From the NCBI GenBank assembly GCA_911728435.2, contig OU452210.1:11718001-11782000 (forward strand): DNA of 64,000 bases, read 5' to 3'. How positions within the stretch are numbered: the first letter of the stretch is position 1; every line of letters begins with the position of its first letter. The position numbers were made by a program, and so were the translations under genes. Below, one piece after another: positions 25,411-36,344 of the stretch. The notes under the pieces are model-generated. The model was not told the origin of the DNA, made no database searches, and saw only the letters and a program-made list of their open reading frames with translations. This DNA comes from Apoderus coryli. Its lineage: Eukaryota; Arthropoda; Insecta; Coleoptera; Attelabidae.

Positions 25411-26155
25411 TAGGGATGGCAACGATATATCGATATATTAAAAATATCGATATATTTTTTTAATATATCGATATATTTTAATCGATATATTTCTTTCGAT
25501 ATATCGAAACAAATATCGATATATTCAACACGATATATCGGTACATTATCAAAATAAATGTATCTGCTACAGCTGCTTTCTTTCGCTAGTTTTATTGATC
25601 CGGATTTATTAATCAGGATTTGTTGGATTTCTGAAGGCTCGATAAGTTTACCTAAAAGAGGCAAGGGGATTACGTATCCGGATCGCGATAGGCGCTAAAG
25701 TGGGGATGAATCAGAAAATGCGTTTTTAGCGAAAGAACATGTGAATCCAAACGCGTTTGGATCCTGAAATCAGTAGCGAAAGAAAGCAGCTTACATACAC
25801 AGGTTTAAAACAAAACTAAAAAAGAAAATTTTGAATTAATTGACCTAACCTAATGTAATTATTTCTAACAAATATTCTTACGTTTGCATATGTATTTTCA
25901 GGCAAATAAATTTTAATGAATACTATTTTATTTCATTATTTGAATCTTTAAAATTTCAGGTTTATTTACAACTACAATCTACTCTAAAATAAAAATATAG
26001 CAAATATATCGATATATATATAAAATATCGATATTTTTCATTCGATATATAAAATATCGATATTTTTCATTCGATATATCGAGTATATCGATATATAGTT
26101 TCGATATATCATTTGATTCAATATATCGATATATTTATTTATTTTGCCATCCCTA
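25411..26155. mobile_element. 745-bp hAT-type MITE with TATCGATA arrays
   Basis: Terminal inverted repeats TAGGGATGGCAA and TTGCCATCCCTA are flanked by a perfect 8-bp duplication AACTTCAC (25403-25410 and 26156-26163), the hallmark of hAT insertion. There is no transposase. Both ends are packed with ATATCGATAT palindromes. Perfect TATCGATA occurs at 25428, 25445, 25466, 25514, 26007, 26026, 26055, 26086 and 26124. A 29-bp unit is repeated in tandem around 26021-26080. An internal pair GCTGCTTTCTTTCGCTA (near 25570) and its complement (near 25775) forms a second inverted repeat, possibly a nested element. The intact duplication suggests a fairly young insertion. Confidence 0.9.
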
Positions 26156-26602
26156 AACTTCACGTGAGCGAGGCAAAAAGGAAAATATTCCTATGTACGT
26201 GCCTACCGGTCTGCGCATTACTTGTCGATTGTGATTGGTCGGCGATGGGGCCTTGTTGATTATTCGATGCCAAATGGGTGAACGACATACACTGGATTTA
26301 TTGGTTGATTGAATGTTTCTATTGACTCACTGGGTTTAAGTTGATAAAAAAAGGTATTAATAATCAACTTTCGAATAAAATCTGGTGCCTGGTTTCGACA
26401 TAATATTCAACGCTCATTAGCACAGCTTATATTCCGAAGTCTGACCGATATTTCATGCTCTTTTAAGTAGGTTGAGACTTTTCAACCTCTTTCTCCAATA
26501 TAATCTTCACTAGGTATATGAGTTTTTAATTACTCGACCTACCATATATCAGATATTTCGAGGAGTATACACGATTTAATACAGTTTTTAAAGAGTTTTG
26601 AG

Positions 26603-26914
26603 ATGCTGTCAGTTATGCCAAAGCATTGTCTTTATAAGCGGAGTCAAAAGAAGCAGCACCAGCAAAAGAAAACCACTTCATATACAGAGAAGTTTTCCAC
26701 ACATAATACTTTGATTAATGATTTCAATAGCATTCATATGATAGATATTAACCAATCTGTTTCACATTTTAGAACTTTTGAAGATTTTACAGCTTGGAGA
26801 CAACAGGAAAACACATAAGTGGACTATGCTTGGCATAGTAGGAATAAATGTCAGAATGGAGAAGAAATCATATTAAATAACTGCAATAGAAGCCATTCTG
26901 AGGTTGGGCTTTGA
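26603..26914 (+). pseudogene. Decayed transposon-derived protein (MULE/FLYWCH-associated N-terminal domain)
   Basis: The frame from 26603 has a stop at 26817-26819 and then stays in the same frame to 26914. The readable part has HFRTFEDFTAWRQQENT, resembling the F-xx-(Y/F)-E-x-F-xx-W motif found at the start of insect MULE-type transposase proteins. After the stop come an H-x5-C segment and NNCNRSH, like the CNRSG end of that domain. The stop and loss of everything downstream make it a relic. The family call is from motif resemblance only. Confidence 0.45.
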
Positions 26915-29325
26915 TTTATTTACTTAATAATATGGGTCTTCGTGGAAACCTTGGTTTTAGGTTTTGTAAGTTCATGTACAAAACGCACATGCAGACTGGA
27001 GGTACTGTTCGTATTCATGGTACATGTACGTACCATGATTCATAATAGTGGAATGCGTCCCTCATGAATTTCAGGCAACGTAGTAATTATGTACATATTT
27101 ATTATTATCATTGTGTATAATTTAATATATATAACAAAAAATAAACTTCCTGACTTCCTATTTGTAATGCATAAAATGATTTTAAAATTAGATTATCTTC
27201 AAATTATACATAATATATTAACTTAAGTTACGTGTTTCCGACATACGAAATGAAAGTTTTTCAGCTGTATCAAGAAATACCTGCTGCAAAGGAAACCTCA
27301 ACAGACTCTCTTAGCGAATACCTGATATAGATTAATATTTTAATTATTTTAGTGAAAACTCATTCCAATTAAATATCTACTAAATTTCAGTTTCAAAATA
27401 AGTTCAAGACACAGATCTAGGATCGAGTTTCTAGATCTGTGGTTCAAGAGCGGTTAAATCCAATTCAAATAGAGCCCCTACTCTCCTCCAAATGCTCAGC
27501 ACTTGGCAAATTAATGTATGCTCGCAATACGTCGATGTTCTATCACACAAAATAGAACCAAAGAATAATAATTGAATAGCATCATGAATCTGAATTAGAA
27601 ATTAAAACAAATGTAAAGAGAAAAGGCAAGGAGGGAAATTTAAAGTGAATAAATAAAAAATACCCATAATAATAAAATATATTTTTCCAGAAATCTACAT
27701 AAAAAAATGTGAAAGCTAATAATGTGATTTAATAAATGACTGATGATAGTTAAAAATAAATAATAGTATATATAGTAGACCAGAGAATGGTAGATGCAAT
27801 TCTGTGCAAGACTGTAATATTACAAACATCGTAATTACAGTGGCGCACACAATTGTTGATAGTTAATATCGGTAGAACAAATACAATACAAATATGTATT
27901 TACTTGACTTTAGCAATATAAATAAAACGAAAATATAACTACAACAAATACACTGTAAATAATAATGTAATGTAAATATACAAAGTAGCTGCAATATCTT
28001 AAAAAAATTCTTCTAAATAAACAGAGTGAACTATACAGGCTGTCACGAAAACTTCAACGACCTCATGTGTGAAAAAAATTAATTGTTGTGTTCTACAAAT
28101 TTTTATGTATTGTTTTAAAACTTTCAAACTGTATTGTGTAAAACTGATATTTTTTCCATTTTAAATCGTTTTGACTTTCGTGACAAATCCCGTAGGTAAA
28201 TAAGTATCAATCATAAATAATTCCAGAGAAAAAAAATGTTCTACAATATAAACAAATAATAAACTAGTCAATACTCGTCAAATTTTAGAATAACAAAATT
28301 ACGCACAATATACTCGACTAATGTAACAATAATAATGACTTGTATTAATACACATCAAATAGTTTCTTTTTAAGTAACACATGTAATTAGTCACGATAAT
28401 TATACAGTATAATTAACTGACGGAGCAGTATTCTACTTTGAAACCAACTTTGCGATTCAGAAAATAATTTGTTTGAACAGTGAAATTAACATTGCAACTT
28501 ATGGGTGGACCAACGCACGAAAATACACTTAACATTATTTATATACATTTATATACTAGCCGGCTTTTATCCAGGAGTTTACTACATTTATTATTTCAGT
28601 CCATTATTAAAGTAAAATAGTAGGTACAAGTAAGAAAATGTTTAGTAATTTTCAGGTTGTATACTACCCGGAAATATAGATTCCACCCTTATGTGACTTC
28701 TACTTGTTGAAAATTGGTCCTGACTTTTTCAAATTAGTAAGCCAATATGTGGCAAAAACTATGTTAGTAGTATAAAATCAGTCAAGATCAATTTATTTAT
28801 ATTTAATTACATAACAAATATGCTTTAAACTGGACACAATTATAATGAACAAAGAACTACAAGGAACAAATTTATATATACTACAGCCAGAAGCAAAGGA
28901 CATTAAAAAGTTGAATACTGGTGCTATGTATATTTAAAAAACAATGTTTCTAAATATTATTCCACTGTATCTTGTACTAAACTGTACACAAGAAAATTTA
29001 GGTTCAGCTGAAACCGTATCCACAAGTCGCCTTAACAAATTACTTACTCATACAATGTTACACTTTTATAAGCTCTACCTGATAAAACATTGATATACAT
29101 TTTTTTCCAAATGCATGTTACATTTTGTTTTGATTCTTTAAATAATTTAACTAAATAAAGCAGTGTATAATAGGAGTAGTACATGTTTTTTCCTTACACT
29201 TTTCTGTTTACATTATAATTATTAAATATTTTAATATTATATATATTAATTTAAGTTTAGGAAATACGGTGCCCTGTTTATTAATGAACACAGAGATTGA
29301 ATATTTTAGATAAGATATTTTTTTC
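26915..29325. other. PRL-1 3' flank
   Basis: AT-rich DNA downstream of PRL-1. Part of it is likely a long PRL-1 3' untranslated region. A TACAGGCTGTCACGAAAACTTC start near 28034 may be an old repeat end. No gene seen. Confidence 0.4.
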
Positions 29326-32300
29326 TTACTGAACGCAGCAGGAATTTTTATGCCCATTCTTAGATTTCAATCGAGATTTGGGACGGTATTTTTCAAGAAA
29401 AGCTAATTGTTTGGCATTGATTGCGCCCCTTCGTTTTCTGAAAATAAAGAATAATTTGAATGAAAAAATATGCAAATAGGTAATCAATCCAAATTATTTA
29501 CGACATTTTACTAAACGGCTAGCCAAGACCTCTGAATTTGTCAGCAATAACAAAACGGTGTGGATCGCAGACATATGTAGTATCTACCATTTGCTGGGTC
29601 CATAGGTTTATTAGAAGAAATGGACGGTAAAAAAAACAGGGGACATATAATGCCGCCTTTTAAAGATCTCACGGGTAAACGTAAACTTGAATATCTTGGC
29701 TACATCATGAAGCCCATCCGATTTTGCAATGTATTCTCCAAGGGCAAAAACATTGTAAGAAAGCAAATACTATCATCGAAGGATATTTGATTTGAAGGCT
29801 GTCAGTCCCGGGAGAGTTTTCACCTATTTATATACATTAACACAGCACAATTAAAAAAAATATTATCAAGTATATTTAGAGTAACTAACTACAAACACTA
29901 CTTACTCTCTAATAAGTTCAACAGCTTCTTCATATTTGAGTCCTAATTCAATGAAGGCCAGTGCAACCATCACAGGTGCTCTACCTAAACCTGCTACACA
30001 ATGTACAGCAACGCACCCATCTGGATGTTCGTTGAATTGTTTTTTGAGTACTTTAAACCAATTCTCAACAATATCGTTTGGTGGAAAAGTGCCATCGTCA
30101 TAGGATAAATCAAATACTTCAATATTCACATTTTTTAATTCATCGACTTTATATGATGGTTCGCAAACTCGAACCACCGCCGTTACATCATGTTTCTGCA
30201 GTTCCTGGAAGAAACGAAAAATTTAAAAAAAAAATGCTAGGGATGAGACCGATATATTAATATTTGTCCTTATGTTTTATATTTGTTAGAATACACACTG
30301 TATATTGTAATACACACTGTATATGTTATGTGACATTATATTTTTAATATGTTGTATGTATGATAATAAGTTGTCAATAAATTATTCTAAACAGTCAACA
30401 TCAGTAACGTAACTTTACTGCAAATAAGCACTCTGCTAATAGGTTATGGGCCTACAAAGTTATTTTAAAATGTTGAACATTTAGTTTAAAAAGTAAAAAG
30501 TGTGAATATAGTGAAATTTGAAGAAAAAAAAACTTTGAAAATTAAATTAAAAAAAATTTGACAGTTCCGATCAAAAAGTGACAAATTTTTTTTCTGAAAA
30601 ATGACGACTACTGAAGAATTACAACAACAAATTGAGGATTTAAGAAGACAACTTGAAGGTAGGAACACAAATAAGTCCACTATAATTAGTACATCAGTTG
30701 GCGGTTTATCTGAACTTAAACATTTAGAAGGAAATACTAATTATACTGAATGGAAATTTTGGATGAAAAATTTTCTTATTGATGCTGGACTCTGGTGTTG
30801 TGTTGAACCAAAACCTAATCAAGAAGTAAATCCTGAATTAGATCAACGTGCTCTTGCAAAAATTAATCTTTCTCTTAAACCGAATGCTGCGTCAGAAACG
30901 AGAAAAGCAAAAACTTCAGCCGAGCTTGGTTAAATTTACAAAGAGCGTATGAGGATTCTGGAATCGTAAGGTTAGTTGGATTATATTCAAGTTTGTTTAG
31001 CACAAAATTTGAATCGTGTTCATCTATGCAAGCTTATGTAAGTAGAATAATAAAAATTGCCGAACAGCTAGAAAATATAGGCGAACCCTTTAAAGATCAT
31101 GTTGTTGGTGGGATTATTTTAGGCGGTTTACCAAATGAATACAGACCTCTAATCATGGGTATACAAGGCTCTAAACAGACCACAACGACAGAATTTGTTA
31201 AAAATTTATTACTTCAAGAAAATATTCAAAATTTAAGTAATAATCAGAAAACAAATTCAGAAGAAGCCGCATTTTCAGGAAAATATCGATATGGTAAGAA
31301 AACTCATAGCAAATTTAAGGGTCCACGCTGTTACAATTGTAATGAATACAGTCATAAAGCGAATGTTTGTCCAAAACCAAAAAGAAAGCCTGAAGCAAAC
31401 TTTGCTATGGCGTGTGAAGACTTCCAGTCAAAGAAAGACCAATGGTACATTGATTCTGGTGCCACAGCTCATTTTACTAATAGTAAAAATTTGATTCAAA
31501 ATTTTCAGTACATTAGTGACAGAGAATTGGCTGTCGCAAATGGAGAAAATTTGAAATGTATTGGTCAAGGCGAAGTAGAAATTAGTTTACCGAACACGCG
31601 GATTGCTACAATTAAAGATGTTATACTAGCTCCTGAAATAAAGCTAAATTTACTGTCAGTGAGCAAAATTGTAAGCACAGGAAAAACGGTAATTTTTGAC
31701 AAGAAAAATGGTTGTCGAATTTCTGAGAAAAATATTTACTTGAAGCAAGAAGATATTTTAGCAACAGGCACTGAATTAAATGGAATGTATCAGCTAAATC
31801 AGTCTATACTTCAAGCAAATTCCGCGAATAATAAGAACTACAACTTATGGCATCGTCGTCTTGGACATTTAAATCCAGCAAGTATGAAAATATTACGAAA
31901 TCTAGTAACGGGTCTTCAATTTACTGATTTAAATGCGGAAAACAATCGATGTAAAGTATGTGTTCAAGGAAAATTAAGTAGATCACCATTCAGAAGCAGT
32001 GAAAATAATCGTTCCAGTTGTTTACTTGAATTGGTTCACTCCGATTTGTGTGGTCCAATGCAAACAAATTCACTAGGTAGGGCAAAATATTTTTTGACTT
32101 TCACTGATGATTTTTCAAGAATGACATTTGTTTATATGCTTAAATCAAAAGATGAATTCGCAGATAAATTTTTAGAATACAGACATTTTGTAGAAAATCA
32201 AACTGGTCATCGTATCAAGTGCATCAGAACAGACAATGGCACTGAATATGTGAACAATAGATTTTCGAGTATCCTAAAAAAATACGGAATACATCATCAG

Positions 32301-34367
32301 AAAACTGTACCATATTCACCTCAGCAGAACGGAGTAGCTGAAAGACTCAACAGAACGTTAGTCGAATATGCACGAACCATGTTAATTGAGTCATCACTAC
32401 CTACTGAGTTTTGGGCAGAAGCGATAAATACGGCAGTCTACTTGAAAAACAGAGCCCCTACAAAAGCACTGAAAAATTCTACACCTGAAGAAATCTGGTC
32501 AAATAAGAAACCAACCGTCTCATACTTTCATGTGTTTGGTTGTAAAGCACTGATACATATACCTAAAGAAAATCGCAAGAAATTTGATAGAAAAGCAGAA
32601 GAATATATTTTCGTTGGGTACAGCGAATGTTCGAAAGGCTTCAGATTTATCCATCCAAAAACAAAGAAACTGAAAATTTCCAGAGACGCGACGTTTTATG
32701 AAGATGAGTATGTATTTCAAACAAAAGACGATTCTGGTATTTCTTCGCAGCTAAATATTGATCAATTGTTCCCAGAGGAAGTTCAACACTATTTAGAAGT
32801 TATCGAAAATACTGTTGAAGGGGGGAAAGAACAACAGCAACAATATCCTGAGGCAGAAGAAATAGAAATCGAAGAAAGCAGATCAGAACATGATATCAAA
32901 ATTGACAACAGTGTAGAAGAGACAGAATCAAATGAAGAGTTACCAGAAAGTGAGCGCCGCAGGACCACTCGAATTTCTAAGCCGAACAGAAATATTTTTA
33001 ATGAGAATTTTGTCTGTGAAGCATCCTTAAATATGCTAGAACCTAAAACTTCTGAGAAAGCTATTGGGAGCATAATGTATGCTGCACAGTGTACTAGATC
33101 AGACATTTCATATGCAGTGGGGGTTTTATCAAGATTTGTGAAGCAATTAGGACTGTCTAGTAATATCACATAAAGTGGGGGTGTTAGAATACACACTGTA
33201 TATTGTAATACACACTGTATATGTTATGTGACATTATATTTTTAATATGTTGTATGATAATAAGTTGTCAATAAATTATTCTAAACAGTCAACATCAGTA
33301 ACGTAACTTTACTGCAAATAAGCACTCTGCTAATAATATTGATATTTTAACCTTTCACTTAGTGATGACTCCTAGAGAGATTTATTAAATTTATTTCGTG
33401 GAGATTAGACTTTTATTTCCCACATATACAAAAAAAAAGAGTTGAGACAAGAATGAGCCTTGCGTTACACCGTCATAGGTTGAAAGTGTGTCAGAAGAGT
33501 GGTCATCAGAATTGCTACTTTGGAAATGGACAAACTGTATATAGGTTCGAAATGGAGTTAATTTGTGACAGGACATATTAACGCATGTCATTTAAATGAA
33601 ATTTACAGACCAGCCAATGAGTAGTAACCCTCCTCTTCCTTATTGAAGTCCGAAGGCTAGCATCAGCATTCTCTGTCTTTTTTAATTTGACATGATTCTG
33701 AATTAATTTAATCTTCTCGTAAAGTAACTCAGAACTAAATGAAACTGAGAACTGTCGTTACTAATTGTTATAACTTTACTGCATACGAGATTTCAGTCAC
33801 GTACTCTAGGCATGAATAATTGTAAATTCCAGTCATAAAATAGCATCATATCGCGCGCTATTTATGGATTTCACTAGATTTTAATTGTTTTAAATCCTAC
33901 TTAAGATTAATTTAATATAAAAAATAGTACCACAATGTACGTATCATTTTTTAAATAATTTTTAAATTCTTTCCTGATACTCATAATCTGGACCTCAGTA
34001 ATCGATTTTAGGTGACTCATCATTGCAAACAATATTTTTCCGAGCTGCGAATAATTAATACAAATATTTAGATAGAATCCATTAATCATGTAAACCTACA
34101 TGATTAATAGGTACTACTAATATATCTATATAATACTAATTTCATTAAAATAAATATTGATAAATAAATTGCAATAAAAAATATACAATTAACATACGTT
34201 TTAGCAAGATTATACTAATAAAACTAAACAAAAAAACTACTAACCTGAATATAAGAATGTATGGTCTGGTCTGAAGGTCTGTCAGTAATTAGAAACTTGA
34301 AACCTTTGTATTCAATTTCAGCAGGTGCCGGTCTGATGTCCTTTTGCCGCATTATTGCGCTTGTCAT
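29326..34367 (-). CDS. PRL-1: PRL-type protein tyrosine phosphatase (PTP4A/PRL-1)
   Basis: A small prenylated dual-specificity-like phosphatase that also binds CNNM magnesium transporters at membranes. Coding exons 34245-34367, 29906-30204 and 29326-29437 join to 534 nt, 177 aa. I chose the ATG at 34365-34367 ([10 protein letters not shown]...). The second Met five codons on is the alternative start and gives 172 aa. The active-site loop [10 protein letters not shown] (109-118) has nucleophile Cys110 and Arg116 and is the PRL signature, with Ala after Arg. The general-acid loop is [11 protein letters not shown], and Cys55 sits where PRLs form a redox disulfide. A polybasic region ends in the CAAX box CCVQ. 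Untranslated 5' exons are inferred at 36256-36422 and about 40614-40735, with an upstream ORF. A copia element occupies the first coding intron in antisense. Confidence 0.96.
30284..30441 (+). repeat. 5' LTR of copia element
   Basis: 158 bp, starting TGTTAGAATACAC and ending GCTAATA. It contains a direct repeat of AATACACACTGTATAT. It differs from the 3' LTR only by a 4-bp GTAT duplication near 30358. Confidence 0.95.
30601..30933 (+). pseudogene. Copia gag N-terminal part, ended by a frameshift
   Basis: A 110-codon frame starting with a coiled Gln/Glu-rich segment ([18 protein letters not shown]), then [20 protein letters not shown], the typical start of copia Gag. Near 30923 the frame runs into a stop, but the Gag sequence clearly continues in a neighbouring frame ([17 protein letters not shown]). 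A one-base indel has therefore split gag here. Confidence 0.85.
30993..33173 (+). pseudogene. Copia gag-pol remainder: zinc knuckle, protease, integrase; RT/RNase H deleted
   Basis: A 726-codon frame, open from about 30930 so that its first Met is arbitrary. Domains in order: rest of Gag, CCHC knuckle [14 protein letters not shown], aspartic protease [11 protein letters not shown], and integrase with its His/Cys zinc motif (WHRRLGHLN then CKVC). Integrase continues with the catalytic blocks [18 protein letters not shown] and [10 protein letters not shown], then the VGYS/KGFR and FYEDE tail. Soon after, it jumps to [20 protein letters not shown] from the start of RNase H and then to the last few residues (KQLGL). 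So two stretches, most of RT and most of RNase H, are gone without breaking the frame. It cannot reverse-transcribe itself. Confidence 0.92.
33182..33335 (+). repeat. 3' LTR of copia element
   Basis: 154 bp, identical to the 5' LTR by eye except for lacking one GTAT unit. It ends ...CTAATA directly before the ATATT target duplication. Confidence 0.95.
33391..33600 (-). pseudogene. LINE reverse transcriptase fragment
   Basis: The minus-strand frame includes [13 protein letters not shown], then [18 protein letters not shown], a recognisable but changed copy of the LINE RT block GVPQGSxLGPLLFxxYxND. No catalytic aspartates remain. It lies in the same PRL-1 intron as the copia element. Confidence 0.6.
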
Positions 34368-34467
34368 TCCACAAAATGTTCTTAATATCACTTGTCAAAA
34401 TCTATTTTATTTTAATAAAATACTAGTTGATATGCTTCAGCTGGTGTAATAGGAAGAACAACTCAAC

Positions 34468-36255
34468 TGTAAACGAAACAGAAAACACTGTTTTAGTCCA
34501 GTACAGGTAAAATTCTGTACCATAAATAAAACTGACAACAAAGGTACGAAGGTACTGAGGGTTGTTTATTATATCCGCTATTTTGTTCAGAAAAGTTTAC
34601 CTACGAATCATTTTGTCAATGTCAAAAACTCAGGTATACACTATATTTACCTGTATTTCCCACAATTTGTGTGAATGGTCCTTAATCAGAAATAAAATAT
34701 CAAAACTTTTTGTATTTTCGTTTCGGTATTAGTGTCACAAAAAAAACAGCCCAAGGTGGCAAAATTTTGCAGAATATTAATTAGAATTTTTTACAAGAAT
34801 TCTTCAAGAAAAACCTTGGAAACGTCTTGAAACCCTATAGTCACATTGGTGAGCATCTAAGGAGTTCCTCCTTCCTTGTGACGAAATAATTTATTTTTTA
34901 ATTTTCCATGGATTTATCTACGATTAATTAATATTTTAGTAAATGAATTCACATTTCAACAATATCGAAGGTATTATCACATGAAATTAAAGATAACTTG
35001 GCTTAAGATTACGTGCAAATATTTTCATTCTGTTAAAATATCAAATACACTAAAATTGTAATATAAAATAATATTTAAATTACATAATATACAGGGTTTT
35101 CGAGGATTTCTTAGTCGAAAAGTCGATTGCTCATATCAAATAGGTGTTCAAATTTACTAAATATCTAAACCAAATAATTACAAAGATAATGACTCATAAG
35201 GCAAGTTTCTAAGTAACCAGTGCAATAGATTTGGGTAGCAGTAATTATTAATTATTATCAAAGCTCCTGATGAATGAATGGAGGATATTTTTATATCTTG
35301 ATATTGCTTGTTTTAGCCGTTAGAGAATCACCCCAAAATTATAATAAATGCCATAAAAAAAAAACAAAATATGTTAATGCAAAGTACCGAGAAACATATT
35401 GAATTAATTTTTAAAATTAGTGATAAAGTATCTATTAACAGGACTCATCTAGAATAGTATGTATTATCAAAGTTTATTATTTCAACATAAAACTACATTC
35501 TTTAAATAATTGTGTCGAATTCTGATGTTTTTAAATATATACAAAAATTATAAAGAATTTAATGCATTACCAATAATGTTGTTTAATCAGTTTCTTCTTC
35601 CATGCAACATTTTTACATTAGTAACTGTTAGAATAGAAATTCCTAATTCTATTCATAAATTTTAAATTTAAAACCAAAGCAAGTACCTAAATAGCGGGGA
35701 AAACCCACCCTAATAAAAGATGGTAAACAGACCCTTGTCTCTTACTTTTGTTGTCGGATGCAGCACCTTACATCCTAAAGGCAGGTCAAAATTTAAAAAC
35801 ATTTTACCAACAACTAATACATGTTAAGCATATGGCCAAACCAGGGTTGCCGAAGAGATGTTTTTTTAATATCCCTTTTTGCATATTTTTAATTTTTTTT
35901 GCACATTTTGAATAAAGTACATGCATATTTGTCCTTCTTTAGTTATGATAAACGTATTAAGTGTTCATTGAAATTAAATTGAAAAATAAAAAAAATTGCC
36001 AAAAACATTTACTTTAGCGAGGAAGAAGATTTTCACTCGTCCCTCGTATTATGTATTTTTCAGCGTATATAAAGTAAAATAAACATAGTCGAGTATTATT
36101 ACTGTACTCTATATCATAGCGACGTAAAATATACAATTAATGAATTTGAAAATGCTTAATACTTGCGCATTTGTTAAAATTTCAACAGATAGGTAATTAG
36201 ATTTAATGATGTAAATAACAAAAATGTAAACAATGTCAGTAAAGGTGAAACTTAC
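34468..36255. other. PRL-1 5' UTR intron
   Basis: AT-rich. A repeat end ATACAGGGTTTTCGAGG occurs near 35090. No gene seen. Confidence 0.4.
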
Positions 36256-36344
36256 TATTTATCTGCGTTCTTATTAATTTCAATTCTAATAATTCCAATC
36301 CTCACGAGAATAAAAATTATGTAAAATGACTAGTTTAATCTCAT

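Larger units (their letters stand above)
30284..33335 (+). mobile_element. Ty1/copia LTR retrotransposon, internally deleted
   Basis: The element is 3052 bp with LTRs at 30284-30441 and 33182-33335. It is flanked by a 5-bp duplication ATATT (30279-30283, 33336-33340). A primer-binding site GGTTATGGGCC follows the 5' LTR directly and matches the internal initiator-tRNA site used by copia. A purine tract AAAGTGGGGG precedes the 3' LTR. Gag, zinc knuckle, protease and integrase are readable, while nearly all of the reverse transcriptase and RNase H is missing. It lies antisense within a PRL-1 intron. The near-identical LTRs mean recent insertion. Confidence 0.97.

Noticed and set aside
32789..33196. 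Minus-strand frame of 135 codons
   Set aside because: Antisense shadow of the copia pol frame.
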